Shown piece after piece: positions 1-8,022 of a stretch of 64,000 nt of DNA. Position 1 is the first letter of the stretch; each line of letters starts with the position of its first letter. The DNA is from Gemmatimonadota bacterium (GTDB lineage: Bacteria > Gemmatimonadota > Gemmatimonadetes > Longimicrobiales > Gaopeijiaceae). A model generated the notes under the pieces. That model had not been told where the DNA came from and made no database searches. It worked only from the letters and a program-made list of their open reading frames with translations. The translations under genes were made by a program, and so were the position numbers. The stretch lies in assembly GCA_016873995.1 (NCBI GenBank), contig VGVR01000010.1:1-64000 (forward strand). The letters are read 5' to 3'.

Positions 1-242
1 GACGTGCCTTTCCCCCGGGCGCCAACCCGGGAGCCGTTGGTTAATGGTCAACGGAAAGGTACGTCGCCTCTCTTTTTACACACCTTCTGAACCTACCTCA
101 CGATCTATCGCTTCTGAGCCTCAGGGAGTCGAGCTCGTCGGGGAGGGACCGGTCGAACTCGGGCACCGACGCGAAGCGTTGGTCCGGGGCCGGGTCAGGG
201 CTCGGAGGGATCGACCGGAGATAGCCGCGCGGGCCGTTATCG
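1..242. other. Non-coding left edge with two small inverted repeats
   Basis: No convincing gene is seen here. Two hairpins lie close together: CCCGGG-cgccaa-CCCGGG near 15-32, and CCGTTG-gttaatggt-CAACGG near 34-54. A pyrimidine-rich stretch with TTTTT follows near 71-77, so on the plus strand this could be the end of a transcript coming from outside the window. The rest, up to the stop codon of the minus-strand gene at 243, shows nothing recognisable. Confidence 0.3.
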
Positions 243-749
243 TTAGCACCAGGGGCACCAGTGATACGGCGGGCGGAAGTACGTGATCAGGCGCCCGCAC
301 GTGATCACGCCGACCCAGCAGCCGAGGGACACCGCTGCCGCGATCCTTGCCGACGGGGGTGGATCGGCAGCCGGATCGGCGTCGCGCACCACGGCGAACA
401 CGAACCGGTAGAAGAACAGGACGTTCAGACCGGCGACGCCCATGAGCGCCAGCTTGAGCTGGAACGCGGGGTTGAACAGGTACTGGTCGGGGGCGCTCAC
501 GAGGAACAGCACCCCGGTCGCCGCATTCAAGACGTATCCGGCCACCCCCCAGGGGATCAGACCGTGCAAGGCGATCATCGGTATGCCGCGGGCGAGGCCC
601 AGCATGCGCAGGTCGAACACGCCGACCGTGCCGATGAGCACGCTCAGACCGATGAAATGCGCGGACTCGACCGCGGGCCAGCCCCATGCCGAGTTCATGA
701 GCGCGTGGATCCCACTCTCCAGACCAAACTCGAAGAGAACGTCCGTCAC
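243..749 (-). CDS. DUF6644-like integral membrane protein (second of a pair)
   Basis: The 168-residue protein is very hydrophobic, with about four membrane segments. A His near residue 31 sits in the first segment, and the pattern of FDLRMLGLARGIP followed by FNPAFQLKL resembles DUF6644-type membrane proteins. The family has no established biochemical role that I know. I chose the GTG start at 749 because it overlaps the stop codon of the preceding gene in a 4-base GTGA. The longer open frame upstream is a shadow of that gene. It is a diverged paralogue of its neighbour (746-1276), so the two are probably co-translated and may form a heteromeric membrane complex. Both DUF assignment and function are from memory of the family pattern. 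Confidence 0.7.
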   Translation of the reverse strand: MTDVLFEFGLESGIHALMNSAWGWPAVESAHFIGLSVLIGTVGVFDLRMLGLARGIPMIALHGLIPWGVAGYVLNAATGVLFLVSAPDQYLFNPAFQLKLALMGVAGLNVLFFYRFVFAVVRDADPAADPPPSARIAAAVSLGCWVGVITCGRLITYFRPPYHWCPWC

Positions 750-1276
750 GGCCCGTACAGGTCGGCGGCCAACAGGACGTGGTAGGTGTACGCCAGCAGC
801 CGGCCGGACGTGATCGCGAGCGCCCATAGGAGGAGCGAGAGACCTGCTTTCGCCTTGATCCTCGACGGCAAAGGCTCCGCTTCCGCGCCCGCGCGGCCGA
901 GCAGGCCGACGCCGAGGGCGCGCCCGACGAGGAGCGCTGAGCCCACCGAGGCGAGCTTCACGTAGAAGACCGGGTTGGTCAGCGCCTTGGTCGGGTAGGC
1001 CACGAGCAGCAGGACGCCGGAAGGGACCACCACGCCCAGGCCCAACCACCCCATCGGACGGAGTCGGTACAGGAGCGAGAGCGGCACGCCGGGAGCCACG
1101 CCGAGGATCCGAAGGTCGGTCGCCACGTGCGCACCCACGAGGAAGGCCATGCCCAAGGAGTGGAGGATGAGGCTGCCGAAGAAGCCCGGCCCGGACTCGC
1201 GCATCCAGATACTGGGGGGCGTCCCCTCGAACCAGAGCAGCGTCTCCACGGCCTCTACATACCACGTCGGAGGCAT
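746..1276 (-). CDS. DUF6644-like integral membrane protein (first of a pair)
   Basis: The protein has about 176 residues and four predicted membrane segments. Visible features are IWMRESGPGFFG near the N-terminus, LHSLGMAFLVGAH with a conserved His around residue 39, TDLRILG, and TNPVFYVKL around residue 100. This order matches DUF6644-type proteins and the downstream paralogue. I prefer the ATG at 1276. A GTG at 1321 would add 15 polar residues that fit the family poorly. The stop codon overlaps the start of the next gene, indicating translational coupling. The role is unknown; the buried His invites comparison with small haem-binding membrane proteins, but that is speculation. Confidence 0.7.
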   Translation of the reverse strand: MPPTWYVEAVETLLWFEGTPPSIWMRESGPGFFGSLILHSLGMAFLVGAHVATDLRILGVAPGVPLSLLYRLRPMGWLGLGVVVPSGVLLLVAYPTKALTNPVFYVKLASVGSALLVGRALGVGLLGRAGAEAEPLPSRIKAKAGLSLLLWALAITSGRLLAYTYHVLLAADLYGP

Positions 1277-1369
1277 CGGCGCACGCCTTAGAACGCCGAC
1301 CGGAGTGTAGCGCCCCCTCACGCCTCGACGGTCAGGGGGCCACGGCGAGTCGCGGCGAGGGCATGGGCC

Positions 1370-2967
1370 TCAGAACGTGAACTCGTAGACGATCGTGCCG
1401 TAGAGGAACGCCGTCAGGTGGCTCGTCGACGCCTGCTCGAGCGTCCAGAGCGACTCGTCGTCGAACTGGATGTGGTGGCCGGCGAGGACGTACACGGTCT
1501 GACCCGTCCCTCGGTACGCGCGTGCCAGCTCGCCGGCCGACACGGCGTTCGGCTCGACGACCTCGAGACGTTCCGCCACCTCGTCCGCGCCCCGGCGACG
1601 GAAGTAGTACTGGTAGAAATCGACGTTCTTCAGGTAGACGACGCCGTCCACGTCGTGGGCCTCAGGTAGTCGAGCATCGTGCGACCGGGGTCCGAGCCGA
1701 GCACGTAGACCGCGTCCTCCGGCTCCATCCACCCCAGCACCTCGTCGACGCTCTTCGCCCACTCCTGACGCTGCATGCCATCGATGGCCCGGAAGTCGAC
1801 CACTGCGGCCCGCGCAAAGAAGATGAGGGGGATATACGCCAGCCAGCTCCGCGAGACGGGGAAGGCCTGGGCCATGAGGACCGCGACTGCGAGCAACGAT
1901 ACCGGGAACAGGAGAATGAAGTACCGGATGGTGAAGATCGGCTGAACCAGCGCGAGAGCGAGTAGGCCGCTCGCGAACGCGGCGAAGACAAGGAGGAGGT
2001 GCCTGTTCCTGCCCGACGCGGACTCGAGCAGCTTTCCTCGCCTCCACACGACGCGCGCCACGAGCGCCGCACCGAGCACTCCCAGAAATGCCGTGACGGT
2101 CCCCGCGTCGTCGAAGAAGACCGACGGCGCAACGTCCGCGAGCAGGGTCGCCACCTGACTCTGCTCGACGTTCACCGAGTACTGGAGGGCGAAGTACAGG
2201 AAGTAGGCGATCGGCAGATACGCCACGGCGAGCACGGTCGCGACACGCCGCAGTGGCCGCAGGACGGTGGGTGTGCCGCGAAAGCGGATCGCCAGCAGCG
2301 CCAGCAGCGTGCACGCGTATGCCATCGCGAAGTGATTCAGGTACGCGAGGCCTACCACCGCCGCGGCCATTCCCAGCTCGCGACGACGTTCGAGTCGTCC
2401 CTCCTGCACGACCCCCAGGTACATGATCGTGGCGACCGTCGCCAAGAGGATCACGGCGCTGTACTGCTTCACGTTGACGGAGTAGAAGAGGTACAGGTAG
2501 GAGAACGACGCCAGCGCCGAGGCGTAGATCCGCTCGTCCCTGGACAGTGCGCTGCGGGTGCCGAGGAGCAGGTACAGCACGGTCAGCGTGCCGGCTATGG
2601 CGTTGGGGAGCCGCGCCCAGAGCTCGTTGTCGGGGACGAGGCGCAGCCACGCGAAGTAGAGCAGGAAGTATGCGGGCGGATGAGGGTCGCCGAGCATCCA
2701 CTCCCGGTACATCTCCATGAAGGGGCGATCGGAGGCGGCGACGACGGTCCACATCTCGTCGTACCAGAACCCGTCCACGCCGAGCTTCCAGAAGCGCAAC
2801 AGGCATCCAAAGCCGATGAGCAAGCCGAACGCGGCCACGACCGGCTTCTCCAAGTCGATGGAGAAGCTCGAGCGACGGGGTGGAGCGGGGGCGTCTGGCG
2901 AGGTCACGGGAACCCTATCGACAGGTCGCTGCCGAGCGCGCTGACTCGCCGGAGTCTCGGAGCGCAC
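1370..2967 (-). pseudogene. ArnT/PMT-like membrane glycosyltransferase, frameshifted
   Basis: This is a GT39/GT83-type polyprenol-phosphate-sugar glycosyltransferase. After a short N-terminal arm comes a membrane segment and the family signature DGFWYDEMWTV, whose acidic residues lie in the first periplasmic loop. HPPAYFLLYFAWLRL and about ten further hydrophobic segments follow. The main frame ends at 1630 after GRTMLDYLR. The missing C-terminus, starting EAHDVDGVVYLKNVDFY, continues in another frame to 1370. Restoring one base near 1663 (for example CTGGAGGCC for CTGAGGCC) rejoins both parts into about 530 residues. It is therefore either a young pseudogene or a sequence error. The start is uncertain: GTG at 2967 or GTG at 2907. 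Confidence 0.72.
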
Positions 2968-3111
2968 CGTGCGGGCCGCAAGCTAGTGGTTTTCGTCCCC
3001 GGAGTCCGTCGCAGTCGAATTCAAGCGGACTTCGGGGACGAGCCACCAGGCCTACCCCGGACCACGGGGCCGAGGCGAAGTTCCAAGCGCCTTCGACCCG
3101 GTAGAACTCAC

Positions 3112-3552
3112 ATGCGTCAGCAGTGGCGGCTCGCGGCTGTGTGCACGGTCCCCGTCGTCGCTGTGCTGACGTTCGCGCAGCCAGCTGCGGCGCAGCTCGA
3201 CGCCGTCACGGAGGCGGTGCGCGCCCGCGAGACCGCCTTCGCCACCACCATGGCCGAGCGTGACTTCGAGGACTTCCTCACGTTCATCTCACCCGAAGCG
3301 GTCTTCTTCGACGGGAACGAGCCCCTTCGGGTACGCGACGCGATCGCACGGGCCTGGTCCCCGCTCTTCGAGGGGCCGAGCGCGCCGTTCTCCTGGGCGC
3401 CCGACCTGGTGCAGGTGCTCGAGTCGGGGGCGCTCGCGCTGACGTCGGGGCCCGTCCGAGATCCGTCCGGCACTGAGGTCGGCCGCTTCAACTCGATCTG
3501 GCGTCGGGATGGGGACGGCGTCTGGCGCATCGTCTTCGACAAGGGATCCTGA
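3112..3552 (+). CDS. Exported SnoaL/DUF4440-like (NTF2-fold) protein
   Basis: The protein has 146 residues and an N-terminal Sec signal peptide ending in AQPAAAQ, so it is probably exported. The rest has the small cone-shaped NTF2-like pattern of SnoaL/DUF4440 proteins: a helix with VRARETAFATTMAERDF, then FLTFISPEAVFFDG, a beta-rich middle, and a C-terminal strand with FNSIWRRDGDGVWRIVFD. Family members range from polyketide cyclases to binding proteins of unknown ligand, so no specific reaction can be given. The ATG at 3112 places the signal peptide at the N-terminus. The gene is divergent from the glycosyltransferase, with about 145 bases between the starts that should hold both promoters. 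Confidence 0.75.
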   Translation: MRQQWRLAAVCTVPVVAVLTFAQPAAAQLDAVTEAVRARETAFATTMAERDFEDFLTFISPEAVFFDGNEPLRVRDAIARAWSPLFEGPSAPFSWAPDLVQVLESGALALTSGPVRDPSGTEVGRFNSIWRRDGDGVWRIVFDKGS

Positions 3553-3684
3553 ACGCTCGTGCACCCGCAGCTCGCTGCCCTCGAGGGCGAGTTCGACGCC
3601 GCTGGCATGACGTTCGCCGGCGAAGTCGTAGATCCGGAGGACGGTGCTGTGTGTCGGGGGCAACTCGAGCTTGGAGCCAGCTGA
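3553..3684. other. Short spacer; possible minus-strand coding remnant
   Basis: No complete gene is present. On the minus strand, a frame from about 3681 down to 3545 reads like genuine protein with strongly GC-biased third positions (STVLRIYDFAGERHASG is part of it). It has no start and runs into the neighbouring genes, so at most it is the tail of a lost gene. I do not recognise it. Confidence 0.25.
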
Positions 3685-4008
3685 ATGGATAGGAAGTTCT
3701 CGATGTGGCGGCCTCATCCTTGGCATGGACTCGACCCGGGTCCCGAGCCGCCGGGCCTCGTGAACGTGTTCGTCGAGATCACCCCCTTCGACCTCGTGAA
3801 GTACGAGGTCGACAAAGCGTCCGGCTACATGAGGGTGGACAGCGCGCAGCGAACCTCCTCGCTGCCGCCCACGATCTACGGGTTCATCCCGCAGACATAT
3901 GCCGGCCCTACCGTGGCGACGCTGATGCCAAACGCCACCCGGGGAGACCTCGATCCGCTCGATATCTGCGTCTTGAGCGAGCGGCGCATCACCCGCGGCG
4001 AAGTGTTG
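3685..4008 (+). pseudogene. ppa: Inorganic pyrophosphatase, 3' half deleted
   Basis: The first 108 codons are clearly a family I soluble inorganic pyrophosphatase, which hydrolyses PPi to phosphate. They begin [15 protein letters not shown], followed by [23 protein letters not shown] and the metal-binding [10 protein letters not shown]. After GEVL the homology stops abruptly near 4008, and the frame runs on into DNA that codes for a sirtuin on the other strand. A usual member has about 180-200 residues, so the second acidic metal cluster and the following Lys/Tyr residues are missing and the product should be inactive. A second PPase elsewhere in the genome would be needed. The edge looks like a deletion junction. 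Confidence 0.8.
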
Positions 4009-4127
4009 CCGCCCGGCCCGCGAAAGGTGGGCACGCCCGACTCCGCGGAGATGCCCGCGCCGGTGAGCACCACCAGGCGACCCGCGCGCGCGACCGCATC
4101 GCGCGCACCGGAGAGGTCTTCGGTCAA
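4008..4127 (-). pseudogene. Sir2-family NAD-dependent deacylase, only the N-terminus left
   Basis: Only about 40 codons remain of a sirtuin (CobB-like), an NAD+-dependent protein deacylase. They contain the diagnostic NAD-binding strand-loop [20 protein letters not shown]. Homology ends exactly at RGPGG, near 4008-4010, where the sequence becomes the antisense of the truncated ppa gene. The likely start is the TTG at 4127, which overlaps the stop codon of the DUF423 gene (TTGA), so the two were once co-translated. The catalytic His, the zinc-binding Cys residues and the rest of the roughly 240-residue fold are absent. Confidence 0.78.
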
Positions 4128-4489
4128 CCGCGCAGTGCCGTCCAGGCCAGCAGCGCCCAACCCACCAGGAACGCGACGCCGCCGAGGGGCGTTATCGCTC
4201 CCAACCAGCGGGGGCCCGTGAGGACCAGGAGGTAGAGGCTCCCCGAGAAGAGCACGATTCCCACCAGGAACGCCCACCCGGCGAGCGCCGCGGTGGACGT
4301 GCCCCAGCGCTCCAACGCCCAAGCCACCGCCAGGAGGGCGAACGCATGATACATCTGGTAGCGCACGCCCACCTCGAACGTGGCGAGGTCGGGCGCGCTG
4401 AGGACGTTGCGAAGGCCGTGCCCAGCGAAGGCGCCTAGCCCGACACCCAAAGCAGCGAGCGCACACCCGAGCGCGAAGAAGAGTCGCAT
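4124..4489 (-). CDS. DUF423 (YgdD-like) small membrane protein
   Basis: The protein has 121 residues and four membrane segments, the usual size and shape for DUF423. Typical signatures are [13 protein letters not shown] near residue 20, [17 protein letters not shown] near 45, [13 protein letters not shown] near 80, and [15 protein letters not shown] before the last segment. It lies in the cytoplasmic membrane; no biochemical function is established. The start is the ATG at 4489. Its stop overlaps the TTG start of the sirtuin remnant, so it is the intact front gene of a broken two-gene unit. Confidence 0.85.
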   Translation of the reverse strand: MRLFFALGCALAALGVGLGAFAGHGLRNVLSAPDLATFEVGVRYQMYHAFALLAVAWALERWGTSTAALAGWAFLVGIVLFSGSLYLLVLTGPRWLGAITPLGGVAFLVGWALLAWTALRG

Positions 4490-4602
4490 GTGCCCAGCTT
4501 GTCACCGTCGCCGGGCGGACGCCAGGGGCGACGGTGGTCGCGCGCCAACGCGTCGGTTATCCTGAGGCACTCCATCGAACGCTCCGGGAGCAGCTCACCC
4601 TC

Positions 4603-5832
4603 GTGCAGACTCTCGCCGCAGGCAGGGAACGCTCCGCCGACTCGAACACGGCGCTGCGCGTCGCGCTGGTGGTCGCGTTCGCGCACGGTCTCACGGATGC
4701 ATACGCCTCGGTGCTGCCTCCGCTGCTCCCCCGTCTCATGGACGAGCTCGACATTTCCATCGCGGTGGTCGCGAGCCTCAGCGTAGCGTTCGGCATCGCC
4801 GGCTCGCTGCCGCAGCCGCTCCTGGGGTACCTCGCGGACCGGTTCGGGCGGCGCGCGTTCACGGTGCTGGGCCCGTTGCTGGCGGGGGTGGCCGTGGGCT
4901 CCATCGGCTTCGCCTCGTCGTTCTGGACGCTGATCCTGCTGCTCATGGTCGCAGGGATCGGGAACGCGGCATTTCACCCACCCGGCGCTTCCTACGCGGC
5001 ACGCGTGGGGGAGGGGAAGGGGGCCGGCCGACGCTACTCGCTCTTTGCGTTCGGGGGCGCAGCCGGATTCGCGCTCGGCCCCTTGGCCTCGGTGGCGATC
5101 GTCCAGCGCTGGGGTCTCGATGGGATGTGGGTGGCGATGATCCCCGCCGTCGTGTTCGCTCCGCTCATCTTCCTCGGGCTCCCCCGGGACGACCAGCCGC
5201 ACGAAGCGAGGCTGCCGCCACCGCCGGGTGCGGTGCTCGCTCAGCTGCCCGGACCGCTCGGGCTCATGTTCGGCATCAGCGCGACGATGTCGTTCGTGCA
5301 GCGCAGCTTTCTCACCATGGAGCCGATCATCGTGGCCGAGGGAGGTGGTAGCGAGCAGCTCGGCGCGGTTGCGCTCAGCGTTTACCTCGGCGCTCAGTCG
5401 TTCGGGATGGTGATGGGCGGCATGCTCGCGGACCACATGAACCGGCGTACGCTGCTCGTGCGACTTTGCCTCAGCGCGCTTCCGGCACACCTGCTGGCGG
5501 TATGGCTCGGCCCTACGAGCGCGTGGGGGATGGTCGCGATCGCAACCGCCGGCTTCCTGGGCCTAGCCACGCTCCCGCCGCTGGTCGTGATGGCGCAGGA
5601 GAGCTTGCCGTCGGCGGCTGCCGTGAGCTCGGGGATCGTGATGGGTCTCGCGTGGGCGACCGGGTCGGTGGGCGTCCTCGGGACGGGTGCGCTCGCCGAC
5701 GCCCTGGGACCCTACCCGGCAACACTCCTGTGTATGCCTGTCATCCTGGTCGGGCTGGCGCTCGCGCTCCACCCCGCGCTCGACTCGGTGGCTCGGCCCC
5801 CGGCGCACGATGGCCCCGCGCTGGGGCGCTGA
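4603..5832 (+). CDS. MFS transporter, Fsr-like drug efflux type
   Basis: This is a 12-segment major facilitator with the characteristic loop 2-3 motif GYLADRFGRRAF and the sequence NAAFHPPGASYAA in segment 4. The latter recalls the fosmidomycin-resistance (Fsr) branch, so proton-driven efflux of small compounds is likely but the substrate is unknown. The start is uncertain. GTG at 4603 follows a GGGAG at 4586-4590 and gives a short cytoplasmic N-terminus. An upstream GTG at 4534 would add 23 residues. The gene ends two bases before the Crp/Fnr gene, suggesting one transcript and possible control of, or by, that regulator. Confidence 0.82.
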   Translation: MQTLAAGRERSADSNTALRVALVVAFAHGLTDAYASVLPPLLPRLMDELDISIAVVASLSVAFGIAGSLPQPLLGYLADRFGRRAFTVLGPLLAGVAVGSIGFASSFWTLILLLMVAGIGNAAFHPPGASYAARVGEGKGAGRRYSLFAFGGAAGFALGPLASVAIVQRWGLDGMWVAMIPAVVFAPLIFLGLPRDDQPHEARLPPPPGAVLAQLPGPLGLMFGISATMSFVQRSFLTMEPIIVAEGGGSEQLGAVALSVYLGAQSFGMVMGGMLADHMNRRTLLVRLCLSALPAHLLAVWLGPTSAWGMVAIATAGFLGLATLPPLVVMAQESLPSAAAVSSGIVMGLAWATGSVGVLGTGALADALGPYPATLLCMPVILVGLALALHPALDSVARPPAHDGPALGR

Positions 5833-5834
5833 AG

Positions 5835-6527
5835 ATGCCGTTCCGACTCAACCCACCGCGCGACCGGAAGCTCTTCCGGCTGGTGAAGAACTCGGAGGGT
5901 GAGCGGCTGACGAAGGGGCGCGCACTGTACGCGCCCGGGGACGAGGCTCGGGAGGTCTACCTCGTGCGCACGGGGTTTGTCCGTCTCGTGCTTCCGGGTA
6001 TGGAGCCGGGCCTTCCGGAACGAACCGTGCGCGTGGCGCTTCCTTGGGAGCTCTTCGGTGACGAGGCACTCACGGAAGGCCGCCGGCGGTACGGCGCGAT
6101 CGCGGGGGCGACGTGCGTTGTCCATCCCATGCCCAAGGGGGGCGTGCTCCAGGGGCTCAAGACCGCCAAGACGAGCCTCGACGCGTACCTCGAGGGGATG
6201 GAGCGGGAGCTCCACCGGCTCCGGCATGCGCAGGGCGGGTCTCACGGGCCGAGCGCCGCCCAGCGCCTCGCCGAGGTGCTGCTCGATCTAGGGGCACGAT
6301 GCGGGGAGCCCCAGGGGAGGGGCATCCAGATCACTCAGAAGGTCACCCATCAGATCCTCGCTGACCTGGCGGGAGCTCACCGTGCGACGGTGACCACGCT
6401 ACTCAACGACTGGCTCTATAGTGGGGTGCTGGTGGCCCGCGCGGACGGGTGCCTCGCCCTCCAGAGGCCCCGGGATCTCCTCGCGCTCGCCGGGTATCAC
6501 TCCGCCGCCGAAAAGCCAGGCGTGTAG
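5835..6527 (+). CDS. Crp/Fnr-family transcription regulator
   Basis: The 230-residue protein has an N-terminal cyclic-nucleotide-binding-type beta barrel (roughly residues 20-120, with KGRALYAPGDEAREVYLVRTG) and a C-terminal winged helix-turn-helix (about 170-215) containing ITQKVTHQILADLAGAHRATVTT in three joined pieces. No Cys cluster for an Fnr-type iron-sulfur centre is visible near the N-terminus, and the cAMP-contacting Arg-Ser pair of true Crp is not evident, so the effector is unknown. The ATG at 5835 comes just after the MFS stop. Being in the same operon, it may autoregulate the carrier. Confidence 0.85.
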   Translation: MPFRLNPPRDRKLFRLVKNSEGERLTKGRALYAPGDEAREVYLVRTGFVRLVLPGMEPGLPERTVRVALPWELFGDEALTEGRRRYGAIAGATCVVHPMPKGGVLQGLKTAKTSLDAYLEGMERELHRLRHAQGGSHGPSAAQRLAEVLLDLGARCGEPQGRGIQITQKVTHQILADLAGAHRATVTTLLNDWLYSGVLVARADGCLALQRPRDLLALAGYHSAAEKPGV

Positions 6528-6561
6528 ACGGTTTCCGGTTCCCGCGTCATCTTTCCGACCC

Positions 6562-7260
6562 ATGTCGCAGCGCCATCCCGCGTCCCGCAGGGCGCAACAA
6601 GATTCGAATTCGGAGCCCGACGACGTTTTCGTCGCTAGGGTGCTCCACGCCGGCAAGTGGGCCGAGCGTAATCAGCAGATCCTCACCGTGGCGATGGTGG
6701 TGGTCGCCATCGCAGCTGCCGGCCTCCTGTACTATCGGAGCTACAGCCGCTCTTTGACTCAGCAAGCGGCCCAGCAGCTCGAGTTGATCTACCAGACCGT
6801 GGCGATGGCAGATACGGAGGGTGCGCGGACGGAGCTCGGTACGTTCATCGAGCGGTTCGGTGGGACGCCGTACGGCCCCGAAGCGCGCCTGCTGCTCGGC
6901 GATCTCTACCTGCGCGACGGGAGCCCCCAGCAGGCTCAAGCCGTGCTCAGGCCGCTGGGCGAGTCGCCCAGCGAGCCCATCGAGTTGCAGGCTGCTCAGC
7001 TCCTGGCGGTTGCGTACGAGCAGGACAACCAGCCGCAGGAAGCCGAGCGCCTCTATCTCCAGATCGCGGACCGGGCCGAGCTGGCCTTCGAGGTTCGGGA
7101 TGCGCTGGCGGCGGCCGGGCGGCTTCGCGCCGAGCGCGGCGACGCGGCGGGGGCATTGGAGCTCTATCAGCGGGCGCTCGACGAACTTGAGGAGGACGAC
7201 CCGAACCGGGGCCTCTTCGAGATGCGCATCGAAGAGCTGAGGACCGCGACCAGCACCTGA
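6562..7260 (+). CDS. Membrane-anchored TPR protein (YfgM/DUF2659-like)
   Basis: The 232-residue protein starts with a polar cytoplasmic stretch and one membrane segment (about residues 43-60, ILTVAMVVVAIAAAGLLYY). The outer domain carries several tetratricopeptide-like helical pairs, such as YGPEARLLLGDLYLRDG, AQLLAVAYEQDNQPQEAERLYLQ and GDAAGALELYQRALDELEED. The topology matches YfgM-type ancillary SecYEG/periplasmic chaperone proteins and general TPR scaffolds. The partner is unknown. The ATG at 6562 is the only start that keeps the short cytoplasmic tail and membrane anchor. It is the last gene of the MFS-Crp group, with 34 bases of spacing. Confidence 0.75.
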   Translation: MSQRHPASRRAQQDSNSEPDDVFVARVLHAGKWAERNQQILTVAMVVVAIAAAGLLYYRSYSRSLTQQAAQQLELIYQTVAMADTEGARTELGTFIERFGGTPYGPEARLLLGDLYLRDGSPQQAQAVLRPLGESPSEPIELQAAQLLAVAYEQDNQPQEAERLYLQIADRAELAFEVRDALAAAGRLRAERGDAAGALELYQRALDELEEDDPNRGLFEMRIEELRTATST

Positions 7261-7354
7261 GCGGGTCAGCGGCCGCCGGCCCATCTGGGCGGGCGTCGCT
7301 TCGGGAGCTTCATCGGCGTTTGAAACCCACGAGACTGCGTCCCGAAACGCTTCG

Positions 7355-7369
7355 TATAATAGGTATTAT
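7355..7369 (+). promoter_or_regulatory. Consensus -10 box within an AT-rich palindrome
   Basis: A perfect TATAAT at 7355-7360 lies inside the inverted repeat ATAATA-GG-TATTAT (7356-7369), in a small AT-rich island that stands out in GC-rich DNA. No good -35 hexamer is seen 16-18 bases upstream. It lies about 170 bases before the lipoprotein gene at 7531 on the same strand, in a 270-base gap otherwise without a gene. It could be a promoter with an overlapping operator. Confidence 0.45.
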
Positions 7370-7530
7370 GTTATTTTACCGCGGGAACATCCTCGGCGTC
7401 TTCTTGGTCAGCGTCTTCTTGGGGTCGCCGCCCCGCCTGGCCGAGCTCGCGTTCCAGGCGGTAGCGGCCCTCGAGGGCTGTGGCGGGCCGATCCGGCCCT
7501 TAGGTTGGACCACCTGGTCCCGGAGCGTGC

Positions 7531-7998
7531 ATGCGGCGAGTCCATGGCGGTTCCCTGCTCGTGGGGGCCTTGTGGGCCTGCTCCCCGCCGGGGCCATACG
7601 TAGAAGGTCCTCAGGGCGCAGTCGACTGGACGCCCGGCCGCTATTCACTGGAAGCGACTGTCGGCAACGAGCTTACGTCGCAGGACTTCTCGGCAGATCT
7701 GACCATCGGCCCGTCGAACGAAATGAGCTTGAACGCGTCGTCGGGTATCTGCCAGATCCAGTCCCCCTCCGACGTCGCCCGTGACATGGAGCGCGGTCAG
7801 CGGAGCTTCGAGTGCGGCGACGCCGCGTGGACGGTGATGGCCATCCCAGGGGGCGTCCGCGGGACGATCCGAGCCAGCGTGCTGGTCGAGTATCGGGCCG
7901 AGACGGCGTGTCCGATCGGTCGACAGGGGCCCTGCTACATCATGCGGACGGAGCGGGTCACGCGCACCGAACCACTCAGGGTGCAGATTCTCCCCTGA
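7531..7998 (+). CDS. Small predicted lipoprotein of unknown function
   Basis: The protein has 155 residues. The N-terminus MRRVHGGSLLVGALWACSPP looks like a type II signal peptide with a lipobox-like LWAC, so the mature protein probably begins at Cys17 as a lipoprotein. The remainder is beta-rich with four to five further Cys residues (GICQIQ, FECGDAAW, ETACPIGRQGPCY) that could form disulfides in the periplasm. I recognise no family. It is convergent with the rlpA gene, with 24 bases between their stops. Confidence 0.6.
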   Translation: MRRVHGGSLLVGALWACSPPGPYVEGPQGAVDWTPGRYSLEATVGNELTSQDFSADLTIGPSNEMSLNASSGICQIQSPSDVARDMERGQRSFECGDAAWTVMAIPGGVRGTIRASVLVEYRAETACPIGRQGPCYIMRTERVTRTEPLRVQILP

Positions 7999-8022
7999 AG
8001 GCGACGGGCGAGGAGAGGCCCC

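Noticed and set aside
243-1265. A long open frame covering both membrane-protein genes on the minus strand
   Set aside because: Its first half is the out-of-frame shadow of the 746-1276 gene; only the last 168 codons have membrane-protein character.
1999-3552. A 517-codon open frame that would make the SnoaL-like protein a fusion
   Set aside because: The first 370 codons are antisense to the glycosyltransferase; the signal peptide at 3112 shows the real start.
7320-7784. A plus-strand frame starting in the AT-rich island (MKPTRLRPETLR)
   Set aside because: After a hydrophobic stretch it becomes shadow of the lipoprotein gene at 7531 and has no family-like features.
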